A stretch of DNA of 64,000 bases from Paulownia fortunei (GCA_019321725.1 CM033124.1:10974001-11038000), one strand, 5' to 3'. Positions 51,101 to 63,725 are shown, counted from the first letter of the stretch. Numbers and translations are program-made. The notes: generated from the sequence alone by a model not told the origin.

Positions 51101-51390
51101 TTGAAGTGTGGAAAAAATGAAGAATTGATGGGTATTTATAGAAAAAAAAATTTTAAAAAAATGGTCAAAAATTTAACCGTTGCATTGGCAATGGCTCTTT
51201 GATTTTTCTTCTTTTTTTTTTTTTCTTGAACCACCGGGCTGACCTAGCGGTTCACAGGTCTGAATTTTTCGGACACGTAACCGGCCCGTGAATGACATCT
51301 AGACCTGACCACAGGTCGGGTCCAAACCGGACTTAGCCCGTGGCTGACTCGTTGACCCATAATCGGCCCGTGGACCCATGGTCAGGTCTA
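48123..51390 (-). mobile_element. Second hAT transposon (3.27 kb), inactive
   Basis: Perfect 12-bp inverted ends tagacctgacca / tggtcaggtcta. The 8-mer gatgtctc flanks both sides exactly (48115-48122 and 51391-51398). Subterminal DNA is rich in ggttc/cggttccg words. The minus-strand transposase (50928-48817) has five in-frame stops. Near the right end an extra inverted copy of the terminus lies at 51294-51311. Confidence 0.92.
48817..50928 (-). pseudogene. hAT transposase pseudogene with damaged BED finger
   Basis: A single frame from ATG 50928 (MAGSSNRGKGKMLATDEQ) with stops at codons 88, 261, 336, 573 and 610 and no frameshift. The BED region reads AKYKYYSQFYKF, stop, FGGGYGSLKRHVEKKH. The two His are kept, but both positions where the family has Cys are Tyr. 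Then come SFDNAAANNASIGDL, CHILNLCVQDGLKVL and DVPTHWNSTYRLLKES. The hATC region has SPVSTIAVEQVFSAGGNIL and LDDWIKA. The tail is acidic. Every stop and both Cys-to-Tyr changes fit C-to-T or G-to-A mutation, as in methylated, silenced DNA. Confidence 0.9.
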
Positions 51391-51396
51391 GATGTC
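51294..51396. repeat. Fold-back at the right end of the second hAT element
   Basis: gacatctagacctgacca (51294-51311) is the exact reverse complement of tggtcaggtctagatgtc (51379-51396), with 67 bp between. The inverted copy includes the terminus and six bases of the flanking target duplication. Confidence 0.92.
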
Positions 51397-51398
51397 TC

Positions 51399-53036
51399 CC
51401 TCCTAGGGAGCCTAGTTGTACATAAAAAGTGCATAAAAAGACTTTGTGGCAACAATTCAAAACCTATCCTTTTGTTAGCTTAGTGATGTCCAAAATATCA
51501 AATCATGCAATTATCTCTCTCACACACACAGGCACAATTCGACTAACATCCTTATTTATAGTACATATATGTAGGTTATAAAAGAATCGAATCGAATCGA
51601 ATCGAGTATATTCAAATTTGTTTGAATTTTTATCGAGTTTTAAAATTTGTGTTTGAGTTTGATTTGATTGTTAATTGAATCGAATTTGAACATATTTTAA
51701 TCAAGTCGAATACAAATCAAGTTCAAGTATCCTGATCTTTTTACTCATTTTTTTTTTCACTAATCGAGTCGAGTTCAATCCAAATTTTAGATCTTATCGA
51801 ACATAAAAATATATTCAAACTTAATTTAAAAATTAACAAATCGAGTTAATTTTTAACAATGAATCTAGGATCGAATATAAAATAATTTAATTTATTTTTC
51901 AACCCTACATATACGTGGATATTGATTTCATAAGCCTCGACCAGAAAGAGACCCAACTGAAGCTGCTTTGTCTTGAGTAGGCCATGGCCAAGACTGAAGA
52001 CAGACAACCTACCGACTAGGTTTATAAGACAGAATAGAATATGAATTCGTTTTGGGAAATATCCTTGCAAATTGACAATCATAGAAGATGTTATTACTTA
52101 ATAACAATTTAAAGAGAAGTTCGAGTAAAATTTAAGGAAAAGAAAGAAATTTTTTTCAAGAAATGTAAAACGATGTAAGGCTACTGCATAATAATGAGAA
52201 ACTAGCTCGTTTACACCACCTATAAATAGGACTAAGAAAACTATATGCTCAAATGGGTCGAAAAATGGACTCTAATAATACGTAATAAATTAGGCCCGAA
52301 ACTATTTAAATATATAATCAATCTATTACACGTTTCAAACTGAAGGAACGTCACCTCAATAAAATAAGAGTAAATGAAAATTAGAGGAAAAAAAAAAACA
52401 AAGAAAATGACAGAAAAAAATAAAAAGGAAAAAAATTGAAAAAAAATCACTATGCGTCTGCTGATTCCTCCTTAATAAAATATTTGGACAATGTTACGTT
52501 TGTTGCAAAGTGATAATCTGAAGAACTAAAATCTTAATTACACATATGAAAAGGACATTGTAATTGTTGTCACACTTAAAGAACAATTCAGGAACAATCC
52601 AAAAGTTGATCTATACATGTAGAATTTGAGCTTGAGATTCTCATTTTAGTCCCGACCAATTTGGCATTTGTTCCAACTGCTTTGACACCCCTCCTAAACC
52701 CAAAACTGCTTTGACACCCCTCTTATTTTATATTTTTGTGACGAATTGTAAAAATTTTTCATGGTTTTCTTTGCCGAGTGAGGTAAGGAATGCATAATAT
52801 TGAAGTCGTTCGACTGCTACTCTCGAACTGCTACTAAAACTATATGCAATACAAGGAGATTGTAGTCGGAATTGGATCTGATCAAATTTAAATTAATCAT
52901 ATACTGCATAAATTATACTTGTCATGTGGTTAGTGTATGAACGATCAATCACATAACAAATCTAATAGCATTTTTCATATAATTCGTTGCATATGACCAA
53001 ATCTGATTTAGGCAAGAATTTTTCATATATGTGACC
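51399..53036. other. Intergenic DNA, no gene seen
   Basis: AT-rich. It has short gaatcgaatc repeats at 51585-51605 and a local duplication ctgctttgacacccctc at about 52678 and 52707. No protein-like frame. Confidence 0.5.
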
Positions 53037-53628
53037 AGGGGCGGAGCCAAGATTTTAATAGAGGGAGACGATATTTCATTGTCAAATTATTATTTTTTTA
53101 TTACATTTTTTAAACTAATTATTAGAAACAAAAATATAAATATAAATATAATACGTTATACTTACACATAAATATTTTATATTTATTATATTTGAACAAA
53201 AACTAACTTCTAAATAAAAATATTGATCAATTTTAATTCAATCCAACACAAGATAAAAACTAATTTACAAGAATTTGAGTATTATTTCATAGCCATTAAT
53301 CAAATCAAATAATTTTTATATTATGAAAAATCTATACTTATAATTTTTTGCTAAATAAAAATTAATATAATCTCAAATAATAAACAACAAAAGTGGAATC
53401 AAATAAGTTAAAAACTAAAAAATAAAATTAAAAAATCACTATAAGGAGTATTTTTTTCACTAAAATATTCATAATTTTAGAAATAAAATTTAAAGGTTAG
53501 TATAAATACCTTTTAAAATTTTGAGGGGATAATTAGAATAATTTAATTATTTTAAGGGCTAAATTTTTAAATTTATTAAAATCTACATACTAAAACTATA
53601 AATTTGAAAAATCCCCCCTGCCTATGCA
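53037..53628. mobile_element. hAT-like non-autonomous relic, one clear end
   Basis: Begins caggggcggagccaagattt, a terminus widespread among plant hAT-type MITEs. It runs through AT-rich DNA to ccccctgcctatg near 53628, which looks like a damaged other end. No target duplication could be confirmed. No coding capacity. Confidence 0.45.
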
Positions 53629-54455
53629 TGTGAGAAAGCCTTCAACTTTTGTTTTTGCCGAAGAAACCTACAAATGTAGATGCATTTGAGATTGTATTGT
53701 ATTCTAGATTCTATTTAGGGTAAGTAATAAAAATTATTTTGAAAATTTGGACTAATTACAAAAAAAATCAATTAATTTTTAAAATTAGAAGTAAATCCGA
53801 TATTTATCTTTATTTTACAAATTTCACCTAAAGATGAGGTATTTATAAAACAAACATTAATTTCAAGAAGATATTTATAATTTTATAACATAATCGAATT
53901 TTTTTTATAATTAAACCAAATCTCAAGAATCTTTAATATATTTGTTATCTACTTGAAGATATAGCTCCTTTAAATATATTTTCGAGTAATATTGACTGCA
54001 AGATAAGAAAGGGTTGTACTTCATTTTTTCATACCTAAAATTTGATTACGAAGAAAAGGAAAAGAATCCCAAGGCACCCTTAAAATAAAGTTTTTATTGA
54101 AAAAAATCGAAAAAAATATTTTCCCATCATAACGAAGTTTTCATTTTTCAATTCAATTATCCAAATCTATGACCATTAATATTTAGTAATATTGAGATCT
54201 TGGATTCATAAATAATTTCTCGGGTTTTTTTTTATAGACATTATTATCAAAAGCATTCCAAATGCTAATTATAAGCAATTATAAGTATAATATAATCTAG
54301 AGTCATAATCATAATGTTTTACCAATATTTATTTTGGTAAATATAACTGCATAAGATATGAAAAACAACAAATCGTAGCAAATCATTCATTAGATTGGTG
54401 ATAATTTGCTCCTTATACAGGATTTACGGTGTTGTCATTAGTTCAAAAATTGTAG

Positions 54456-54492
<37 letters not shown>

Positions 54493-55590
54493 TTGGCCTC
54501 GGCTGAAACCGCATAATTTTTTTGGTCTAGCCAATGCTGTTACGCTGGGCTAGACTAGCCCATATATTGAAATTAAAGCCGACAACCCAAGCCCATATAG
54601 TTTCATCACGTATGATTCAGCCCAAGCCCCAAACCCATTTTTCTCTAGTTGTAATTTGTTGTTTTATTTTATTTTTCATTTATTTTTTTCTTTTAAAAAT
54701 AAAAATAAAAATAAAAATAAAAAATCTTGTCCCACATCAAGTTTGTACTTTTCTTTTTCTTGGTAAATCACATCAAATTGTACTTGTAAGATGGAAAAGA
54801 GCTATTTACAATGCCATTAGAACGTTGTCCGAAAAGACAAAAATAGGATTAGCAGTCACCAAATAAAGCTCGTGGAAACCATGTGGTTGGTGAGATTATA
54901 TACTCCACCTTGAAACTTTAAAGATTTTTTTTTATTTTTTTTTATTGCAACGATCAAATAGATATTTATCAATCAATTAATAATAAATTACCGATCATCA
55001 ATCAATGATTTAAAAGTATCAATTATATATTAATAATAATTATTATAAAAGTAGACAACTCGTAAAATAAACAATAAATACTTACACATATATTGAAATT
55101 TGAATTTGTAACTTTAAAATCTCAAAACCTCAATTTTATTACTTCAACTAAATTTTACTGTCAAAACCTTACAAGATCTCAAAGATCATTTATAACTATC
55201 TTAAATAAAGTCCACTTAAAATTTATCAAATACGAATAATTAGGACTGTCTAAATCTCCAAACTTAGAATTTTCTAAAAATTACAAGTTGAGGTTTGGGG
55301 TGAGGTTGAGCTTATAAGGGTTGAGGCCAGCTTAGGGTCACACACAAAATAAAAGAACTTAAAAAGCAAATTCTTCTTATTATTTTTTTTGTTTAAATTC
55401 ACTTGAACTATTATATGCAAACATTATTGATTTGGATTGATTTCACACTGTTAAAAAATTAGTACTCATGCTCATTAAGATTTTTAAACATGCACATTAA
55501 TAATTTCACACCATATGCAAACCATTTTATAAATAATTTATCCTTATTTATAGAAAATATAAATTAATGCGTATATTACTCGCAACGAAA
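53629..55590. other. AT-rich intergenic DNA with (AT)n
   Basis: Non-coding by inspection. It contains (AT)n at 54458-54490 and several A/T tracts. An snRNA-promoter-like gtcccacatca at about 54729 is discussed under rejected items. Confidence 0.5.
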
Positions 55591-55599
55591 CAAGTTGTT

Positions 55600-56066
55600 G
55601 GTTTTATATATGTGGGTCATAATTTGGAAGCGGCCCAAAATACTTAACCCAACATATTTAATCAAATTGTAGGAGGATCATATGCGTCAAATAAGTTAAA
55701 GCCAAAAGCTTTGTAAATTATTTATCCAAACGGACCTCCAACATATAGATTAAGCCTATAGCAATCATACAATCCAAGGCTCAGGCCCACGAAGATCATA
55801 GGACAAGTATTATAAATATCGTCAACCCCCATTATTAAAAAGTAGAACATATTTTTAACATTAATCGACTAGCGAATTCTCTATATTATTTATGTTCTGA
55901 ATCTGACAAATATATTTGACTTGAGCGTTGAAGGGTATTTGTCGGGCACATCCTAATGTCTCTAATGTTTATTTGTGACGCAGGCAACATCCCACGTAAT
56001 AACTCATTAAAAAATACGATTCATCGGAAAGGATATCACATTATTTTGGCGGCGTCTGTGGGAAAC
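55600..56066 (+). mobile_element. Tat-type LTR end with primer site (solo or truncated copy)
   Basis: Contains ttgagcgttgaagggtattt, gtgacgcaggcaac, and then tttggcggcgtctgtgggaa (56045-56064). The last is very close to the Tat primer-site motif tttggcgccgtctgtgggaa, with one mismatch. The start of the LTR is not defined. No gag follows, so only the 5' end survives. Confidence 0.6.
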
Positions 56067-58300
56067 TATACTGGCGCCCCCTTGAGCACACCACGTCTCT
56101 CTATATCAGGGGCATGTTGTAATAGGGGGTTGAACATCATATATCGATGTTGGAATGAAGAGATGGTGTGCTTATAAACTTGAGTTAAACATCAACTTGT
56201 TAGACGCGTTTTAAACCCGTATGCTGTAAGACCATACTAAATCGTGACCGACAGAGCAGACAGTATTTGACAGGACACTGTTAATCCAAACCGCATTAAT
56301 ATGTATTTATTCGATTCGAAAATGTAGGACCAAAACTATATTATTTAGCTTCATTGCTTATCTTATTATACTCAACAAGAAAATAATTTTTGAAGAAATT
56401 CGATTACTATGTCTCAGCTTTTTTACTTCCATTTTGTGGAAATGTTTTTTCACAATATTTTGAAAATATTTTCTTAGAAATGTGTAAAATGTGGATTTAT
56501 GAGTTGTAAAGTTTGGGAAATGAATTGACACATTGATATTTAATTTTGAGACTACTTGTTTTATTTATGTATTTTCAATATAAAATAAAAATCCATTTTT
56601 TAAAAAGAATCTTTTATTTTTTGAAAATGGAGTGTAGATTTCTGAAAAATAAATTGTAGATTTTGACAAATAGAGGGTATATATTGAAAATGTGATTTAA
56701 AAAAAATAATTTCACCTAATGATTTTGAAAAACAAATAAAACAAACATGTTTTTAGACAGAAAACTTCAATACTATTTAAAAAAAAGAAATGAAACACAA
56801 ATAATTTATTGGATTTAATTCGGTAGGCTTCATTTGAGTTGTCGAGTACCATATACAAACATCATCAAAAGAATTACGATATAAAAACGAAAAAAAAATT
56901 ATTATTTTTTCATATTAATGTAGCCTAAATTTGATCTAAGTATTCTTGAGCTCCGCTGTCCTGACCCAATGAGATAAGAATTGGTTTTCGTGCTTCTTTG
57001 GCTCTGGCCCACTACAATCTTACTAACTTGCGTAGTGCGACATAGATCAGCCTATTAAGTTGGGTTGTTAGACTATTAAGGTACGTTTTTAGATTACACA
57101 CATATTATTTACATAAATGTATTAATGCTTCGTTACAGCATTATTGAGTTCTTTAATTATCATTCTCGATCATATATTAATTTAAATATTGAATGATTTT
57201 CGTTCGAACAATCCTCAATACCTCCTAACCTTTATTTTGGAAGTTATTGAGTGATGATTTAAGAAGATTTGAGTAATATTTAACCATTCAATTATTAATT
57301 ATTGATCGTATTGTCTTTGAACACACGCCAAAGTAAATATTTAATTTATATGATATGAATTACTTTTTTTTTACACTTTAATTAGTTTACCATATTAAGT
57401 TTATATTTTATTCAAAATTTAATATTTAATATATTACTTAATAGTTTTTATATTAAAAATATAATTAAATTAATTTATCAATGACATCGAGCTCCAAAGG
57501 GAAGGAATACAATATGAAAGGAATATTGAAAAATGATAAGGGAGAAATTTTCAACTTATTTATAAACACATTCAAATAGATTATTAGATATATAAATGTC
57601 TGTTTGTAAAACTATTAAGTATCCGGTAGTTAATATTTAATGAATTTTGAAATAAGTTATATTAATATCGGTTGACTATGGTTGTGATTCCCTTCGACCC
57701 TAATCGAGAGCTAGCTCGAAAGAAAAAACATTATCCCTGTCATTATATAGAAGCAAGAATTGAATATTTTTCAAAACCCATTTTTTATATGTTCATATTG
57801 ATGGTCTATGAGTCCAAATATAGGACCAATTTGCTCAGTGTAAGACATTCATTCGAATTATGAGTTTGAATAAAAACAATACTTAATAGGTCCGATTCAC
57901 AAATTGTGGTATAACTATATTAAACTAATGGATGCCTAGAAGTCTAAGCCATAAAGACTCTTATATTAACATTATAAATATATTAAATTTTCATTATTAG
58001 AATATATGAAATTAATTGTGCATTTAATTATTTTTAAATTCTTTGACTTTTCTTAATTTACACAAGAATTAATTTGAATATCGAATGATTTTAATCGGAT
58101 TCACATGATATTTTATGATATAAATAATGACTTCTATTATAATTTCCTTTCAGATGTTTGAAAATATAAAATACTTATTGAAATGATTTTTCATGAAAGA
58201 TCTCTTAATAATATTAAAAAAAGCTTTATCAAAAATATATTTAATAATCATGCATTAGAAATGCTCCTAAACATGCAGTAGGTAATTTGGTATGGAAAAC
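56067..58300. other. Intergenic DNA, possible non-autonomous LTR fragment, no gene
   Basis: At about 56110-56275 phrases such as gttagacgcgttttaaaccc and agagcagacagtatttgaca resemble small non-autonomous LTR elements of plants. I cannot define ends. The rest is AT-rich without a gene. Confidence 0.4.
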
Positions 58301-58319
58301 AAGATTTGGAGAGATCCCA

Positions 58320-58620
58320 TGTATATTAATTAGGGGTTGGGCGGCCGGGGCCGAATGGAGGAAAGAGGAGAGCCCGAAACGTGTAGATGAGTGCAGCTTA
58401 GGATCCACGTCATGAAGGACACGTGTCGACAGTTCGGTCCCAACACACTTGAGATATTCTGCGACCGTCAATCGACGTTGACATGTGGTCCCATACGTGT
58501 CTCAATCTCCCCTCCTTACGTAGACGCCTTTATGGCATTTTACCACCTTAACTTTCACTCCCACTCCCACACCTCTCGCACGTCGATATTACTCTCTCTC
58601 TCTCTCTCTGATCTTTAAAC
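58320..58620 (+). promoter_or_regulatory. Distal ACGT-rich block upstream of the PP2C gene
   Basis: A GC-richer island with cacgtgtc (58430-58437), tacgtgtc (58494-58501) and ccacgtca (58415-58422). These are ABRE-type ACGT cores bound by bZIP factors of ABA signalling. It ends in a (CT)n run at about 58592-58608. It lies 1.5-1.7 kb upstream of the PP2C start codon. Confidence 0.4.
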
Positions 58621-59430
58621 TAATTTTAATGCATAACTTTAACTAATTTATGTGGAACATTGAATGTGCAAAATTATTAAAGAAATTATATAAATTATTT
58701 ATGTACTAGTATAATTTAAATAAATGAAGAAAAACCTACAAAAAAAAAAATAACATCAGAGATGAGTGGGATATACATAAAAATTGAATAGAGATAATAG
58801 AGTGAAGATAAAAGTAAAAATCGGATAGAGAAGAAAAGTTGAAAAAAGTGGATGCAAAATTTGAAGTTAGAGACGAAAAAATATAAGTAAACAAATTTAT
58901 TTGATTTGAGCAACATCAAAATAATATTTTTAATTATAAAAAAGGTACAATTAAGTTTGAATTTATTTTGAATTGAATATTATTAGACTGTCTGAATAAT
59001 TTAAACTTAATATAGATAATTAAACTAAATTTAATAAAATATAAGTGAATTGAATATATTGGTATTGAACTTACTCAAATTTAATGAAATATAAGTGAAT
59101 TAAACATCAGGTATCATATGTACTTATCTTAATTAAAGAGTTAATCGTTAAAACTTTTCTCTATCATGTTTAATCTATATATGTTAGAATGCAATTATTA
59201 CTACAAAATATACATTCTTTTTATATATTAAAGATCATGTTGTAAAATTAATTAATAGATTATTAATAGATATTATGATAATTACTGATTATATGTTTGA
59301 GTTAAATTAATTTTTGATTATATTTAATAATAATTTAGTCAATTTTAGAAATAAATATTTTGGTTATATTCGAAAAAATTGATCATGAAAAAGCAAACAA
59401 AATAAATTAATATATTAATTAATCCTATTA
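58621..59430. other. AT-rich spacer between the two upstream blocks
   Basis: Non-coding AT-rich DNA with a local duplication (aaatataagtgaatt at about 59038 and 59087). No gene is seen. Confidence 0.5.
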
Positions 59431-60060
59431 CGTTAGAATCACGCGCTGCAAGCAAGTGTGATAGAGCATACCAAACACTGGATCTCGTACGCCACGATCC
59501 TGCCACGTGGTGATAATCCTCGTAGAAAGCCAATACTTAAAATAAATTCCCCCAAAAATAAAATCAAAAAAAGCGAATAACAGCCCACGGGTCTGGTCCG
59601 ACCCAGAACACCACATGCGTGTCAGTAAAGGACGGACCCCTGTTTTCACCACCTCGCGTCGACTTCTCATTGGTCCACGTATCCAGCCCTATAATCTTCC
59701 CCAACACGTGGTGCTCTTCTGATCGAAGATCCCTTAAATTGACGGCCAAGATCTCCAGTCGCGCATTCAGCGTTTCTACGTCACACCAACTGTGTATGTC
59801 GGATACATTTCCCTTTCCTGCCCAAGACGGTGACGGGCAGCTGCCCGCCCAATCAACTACTAGTATAATGTGGTCTCCTCATTCTCTTTTTTACTTCTGG
59901 GTCCTCTCTTCAGATTTTCGTATCTCTTTGATTTAGTGTCTCTTTTTTTGTGATCATCAAGCTCTCTAATCTTCTTTTCCAGTTTGCTGAAATTTGAAGA
60001 AGAAATTTCTGTGAGAGATTCTGGTTTTTGTGTGAAGCTTTTGTTGTTTTTTTTAGATTC
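59431..60060 (+). promoter_or_regulatory. Proximal promoter and 5' UTR of the PP2C gene
   Basis: GC-richer than its surroundings. It has the palindromic G-box/ABRE ccacgtgg (59503-59510), a second cacgtgg (59705-59711), ccacgta (59675-59681), tacgtcac (59777-59784) and a ccgac core near 59598. A TATA-like tataat sits near 59864, about 200 bp before the start codon. CT-rich leader follows. Clade-A PP2C genes are known to be induced by ABA through such elements, so this arrangement fits feedback control. Confidence 0.55.
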
Positions 60061-61656
60061 ATGGCTGGTATGTGCTGTGGAGTGAATATTGGTGAGACGG
60101 AGACCACTGCTCCGGTTGAGCCCAGTTCGAAATCCGCCAGGAGGAGGAGGATGGAAATCCACCAGTTCAACTTTGTGCCCACCGATTCAGCAGTGGCGCC
60201 GCCGTTGGAGGGCGGCGGCGGCAAGAGGAAAAGGCAGAAGATGGATGCTGTTGTTCCGCTTTTGCCACCCAGAGAGTGCGTGAACGCAGTTCAGAACTGC
60301 AAAATTCAGGTGGAGGAGGAAGAGAAAGAGAAGGGGAATCAGCTAGCCGGGGAGATAGCGCCGGAAACAAAGTCGTTTGATCTATCGGCGTCGCCGTCGG
60401 GTTCGAGAAATCAACTTGGTGTGGAGGCTCCAGAGTATGCAAAATTCGGGATGACCTCTGTGTGCGGACGAAGAAGAGACATGGAAGATGCCGTGGCCAT
60501 TCACCCTTCTTTTTGCGGCCAGAACCATAATTCTCCGACCGGTTTGCATTTCTTCGGAGTTTACGACGGCCATGGCTGCTCACATGTAAGTTTAAATCTT
60601 GCTCGAATACATCTACCTCCTACTTGTTTTTGATAAATTTGGGTTAGTTAATGAGATTTGATTCGGTTGATTGCAGGTGGCGACTAGGTGCAGGGACAGG
60701 ATGCACGAAATAGTGAAAGAGGAGTTCCAAAACGGAGGCTCGTCGTCGTGGGAGCAAACTATGTTTCAGAGTTTCTCAAAGATGGATAAGGAAATCGGGG
60801 AGTGGTGTAGCGGCGGAAATGGCGTCTGCACCTCCGCCTGCCGCTGCGAACTCCAGACCCCACAGTGCGACGCAGTTGGATCCACCGCCGTCGTAGCCGT
60901 GGTCACCCCGGAAAAGATCATTGTATCAAATTGTGGTGATTCTCGCGCTGTTCTTTGCCGGAACGGCGTCGCAATTCCCCTTTCTGTGGATCATAAGGTG
61001 GGTTTTAATTAAAAAACATAGAAACAAAAAGGAACGTTCTAAATCAAGATTATTATTCCCAGAATCCGAATTATTTTTCTAGAGGTTGAAATCTTTGTGG
61101 GTTTTTGTTTGTTCGCAGCCGGACCGGCCAGATGAGCTGAACCGCATCCAAGAAGCCGGCGGCCGGGTCATCTTCTGGGATGGCCCTAGAGTTCTCGGAG
61201 TCTTAGCCATGTCTCGAGCAATTGGTAAATTCCCAATTTTCAGAACTAAAATCAATTTTTTTTAATAGTGAAATAACCAGGCCAGAGTGACTTAAGTAAT
61301 TTTTTTTTGTTTTTTTTTTTTCAGGTGATAATTATTTAAAGCCATACGTGATATCGGAGCCGGAGGTGACAATCACAGAACGAACGGCGGAGGATGAGTG
61401 TCTAATACTAGCAAGCGACGGACTCTGGGATGTTGTATCCAACGAAACCGCTTGTGGGGTGGCGCGCATGTGCCTTCAGTCTCGGAAACCACCATCTCCG
61501 CCGAGATCCCCGGGAAATGACATCACCGTCACGGAGGCGGGGGAGAGCTCCGACAAGGCATGCTCAGATGCATCAATTCTGCTGACAAAGCTGGCCTTGG
61601 CCCGTCACAGTACAGATAACGTAAGCGTCGTGGTGGTGGATTTGAGGAGGAGCTAA
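60061..61656 (+). CDS. PP2CA: Clade-A protein phosphatase 2C (ABA co-receptor phosphatase), PP2CA/AHG3-type
   Basis: 427 residues in four exons: 60061-60585, 60677-60997, 61119-61224 and 61325-61656, all with GT/AG introns. A Mg/Mn-dependent Ser/Thr phosphatase. In the family it holds SnRK2 kinases off until ABA-bound PYR/PYL receptors block it. The N-terminus [14 protein letters not shown] matches AHG3-type proteins, followed by a basic [10 protein letters not shown] (possible nuclear signal). Catalytic motifs: RRRDMEDAV (E142, D143), VYDGHGCSH (D169), DGLWDVV (D349) and STDNVS (D415). The Trp that contacts the ABA receptor latch is present (W302 in [10 protein letters not shown]). The block [17 protein letters not shown] and [20 protein letters not shown] are near identical to Arabidopsis PP2CA from memory. 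Length (399 there) fits. No damage is seen. Confidence 0.96.
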
Positions 61657-61900
61657 TGAAAGAGCGACGGCCTTTATATTTTATTTTCTTTTTTCTTTTT
61701 GGAAGTTAAATTAGCAGATTTAGAGGCATATATTTAGTTATTATTATACATGTTTTTCAAGGCCTCCTTGGAGGAAGAGGAGAAATTGATTCTGAAAGGA
61801 GAATTATATAAGATGTATAATTTTCAATGGTGTTAGATTTTTAGATTTAGTTTTTAGTATATATAGTGATGTGAGATTTTCCATTATATATGTATAAATG
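61657..61900 (+). other. 3' UTR region of the PP2C gene
   Basis: TTT-rich DNA directly after the TAA. There is no exact poly(A) signal to choose among several AT-rich candidates, so the end is approximate. Confidence 0.4.
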
Positions 61901-63725
61901 GCAAGTAGATTTATTCTACTACTATTTCAAAATGAAATTAATTTGTCAAAAGTTTTTTTTATAATTTTTTTGACATGTATCTATTTTTACTATATTTGAC
62001 AATTTTTATATTTGTTCTTACAATTAAATTTTTTAATTCATAACTTTATTAATATAATTGGGTGAATATAATTGACTGAGAAAAGCTAGCTTGTTAATGT
62101 TCAAACTTTGAAGTCAATTAAGGAATTAGTTAATATTTTTTAATAAATAAATAGTAATAATAATAATATGATAATTAATATATCATTTAGTGGAGTTTTT
62201 ATTATTTTGTACTCAATTTTCAAATGTTGCACTTGCAATATTGAAGTTTTATTTGCATTTGCAGCAATTTTTCCACAATTTGATCCTTTTTTTCCCTACT
62301 AGGATAAAAAGTTAAACTTATTTTTTATAAATTAATTTTGCAATATTAATCTTTTGATAATTAAGGTATTTAATATTATTTAATTAAATTACATGAATTA
62401 ACTCAATTATTAATATGCAGTTATCGGGTTTTATTGGACAGTATTAAGTTTTTGCATATAGGAAAAATATTAATTTAAAACTTAGCAAAATGGATGTTTG
62501 GAATAAAAATATTTGGAATAAAAAGAACTGTAGTATTTCTTATTTTAAGGAATTGGTAAAAAACTCGTGCTACTTCTGCTATTTTTTAAAAATAATAAAT
62601 TTAGAATTTTTTACAATTTTACATGTTAATTGACTATTATAAATTGCGCAAAAAATCAAATAAGTGATTTAGTTTATGTTAATGACAGTAATAAAAGAAA
62701 AAAATATATTCCAAGTAGAATAGTTGGAAAAAAATTCTATAAAGCCTTCCATTACTTCAAATGTATTTAATTTCACATAAAATTTAATAATTTAGGTTTA
62801 GAGTATTATCCCTCAAGTCAGTAGAAATGTGACAAAGAAAAACTTATTCTCAAATTTCAATGTAAAACTAAAATGATAAATTTTACATCTTTATGAATAT
62901 ATATACTGGGTGTTCATGATTAAGTGCTTAGGAATTATATTATATTTTTCTTGTATTTTTATGTATAAGAACTAAATCAGAAAATATGAATGGTTGTATA
63001 TAAATATATTACCAATTTTCTTTTGAAAAATTAGTCTATTTAGAATTTTTTTTTTCAATTATGTGCAAGTATGGCATTCATCTGGGGCTATATTCCTATA
63101 TATAGATCACATATATAGATCATATAATTTTCATAAAAAATATAAAAGATATAATCAAATTGCTCTCCATATCTCTTAATATAAACATCAAAAAAATATA
63201 TATTATAATAATTTTTAAATTTGACCAACAGTAGCCACAGTTATTTAAAATTTTATTATAGTCATTAATTTTATTTGAAGCCATGGTAAATCATGAGTTC
63301 AAAGTTGGCCAAACAAATGCATGGTTGCAACCATGTTGTTAATGAAAACAATAGATATATTTTAATTGATGTCATATATTAACAACTTACAGAAAATATA
63401 AAAAATAATAGATATATGAACTCTTGTTATTACGATATTTGAAGTGAATAAATAAATATTTAGAAAATAGAAAAAAAAAACTTGTGAATGCCAATAAATA
63501 TATAAACAATGAGGGAAGAAATTTTATTATTTCCATCCAATTTTGAACTGCAAAAGAAAATAGAAAAAAAAAAAGTACACGCCAATAAATAAATAAGCTA
63601 TTATGGAAAAATGCAACATTTTTCACTAAAATTTGCACTGAAAGATGAAATGAAAGCGGAAAAAGGAAAAACAAAGAGAAATTCTCATAAAATAAATTAA
63701 AAATAAAAAAATGCAACAACTAAAA
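61901..63725. other. AT-rich intergenic DNA, no gene seen
   Basis: Long A/T-rich stretch with no recognisable gene. The open frame at 63719-63387 (minus) is Phe/Leu-rich chance sequence. Confidence 0.5.

Noticed and set aside
54725..54800. gtcccacatca, like the upstream element of plant snRNA promoters
   Set aside because: No TATA box at the fixed spacing and no U6, U3 or other RNA sequence follows; such phrases also occur in plant repeats.
56110..56275. Possible Cassandra-type TRIM with 5S rRNA promoter
   Set aside because: Some phrases resemble small LTR elements, but no 5S rRNA internal promoter sequence is present.
59860..60583. Long minus-strand frames across PP2C exon 1
   Set aside because: Shadows of the GC-rich PP2C exon; no family match and they cross its promoter.
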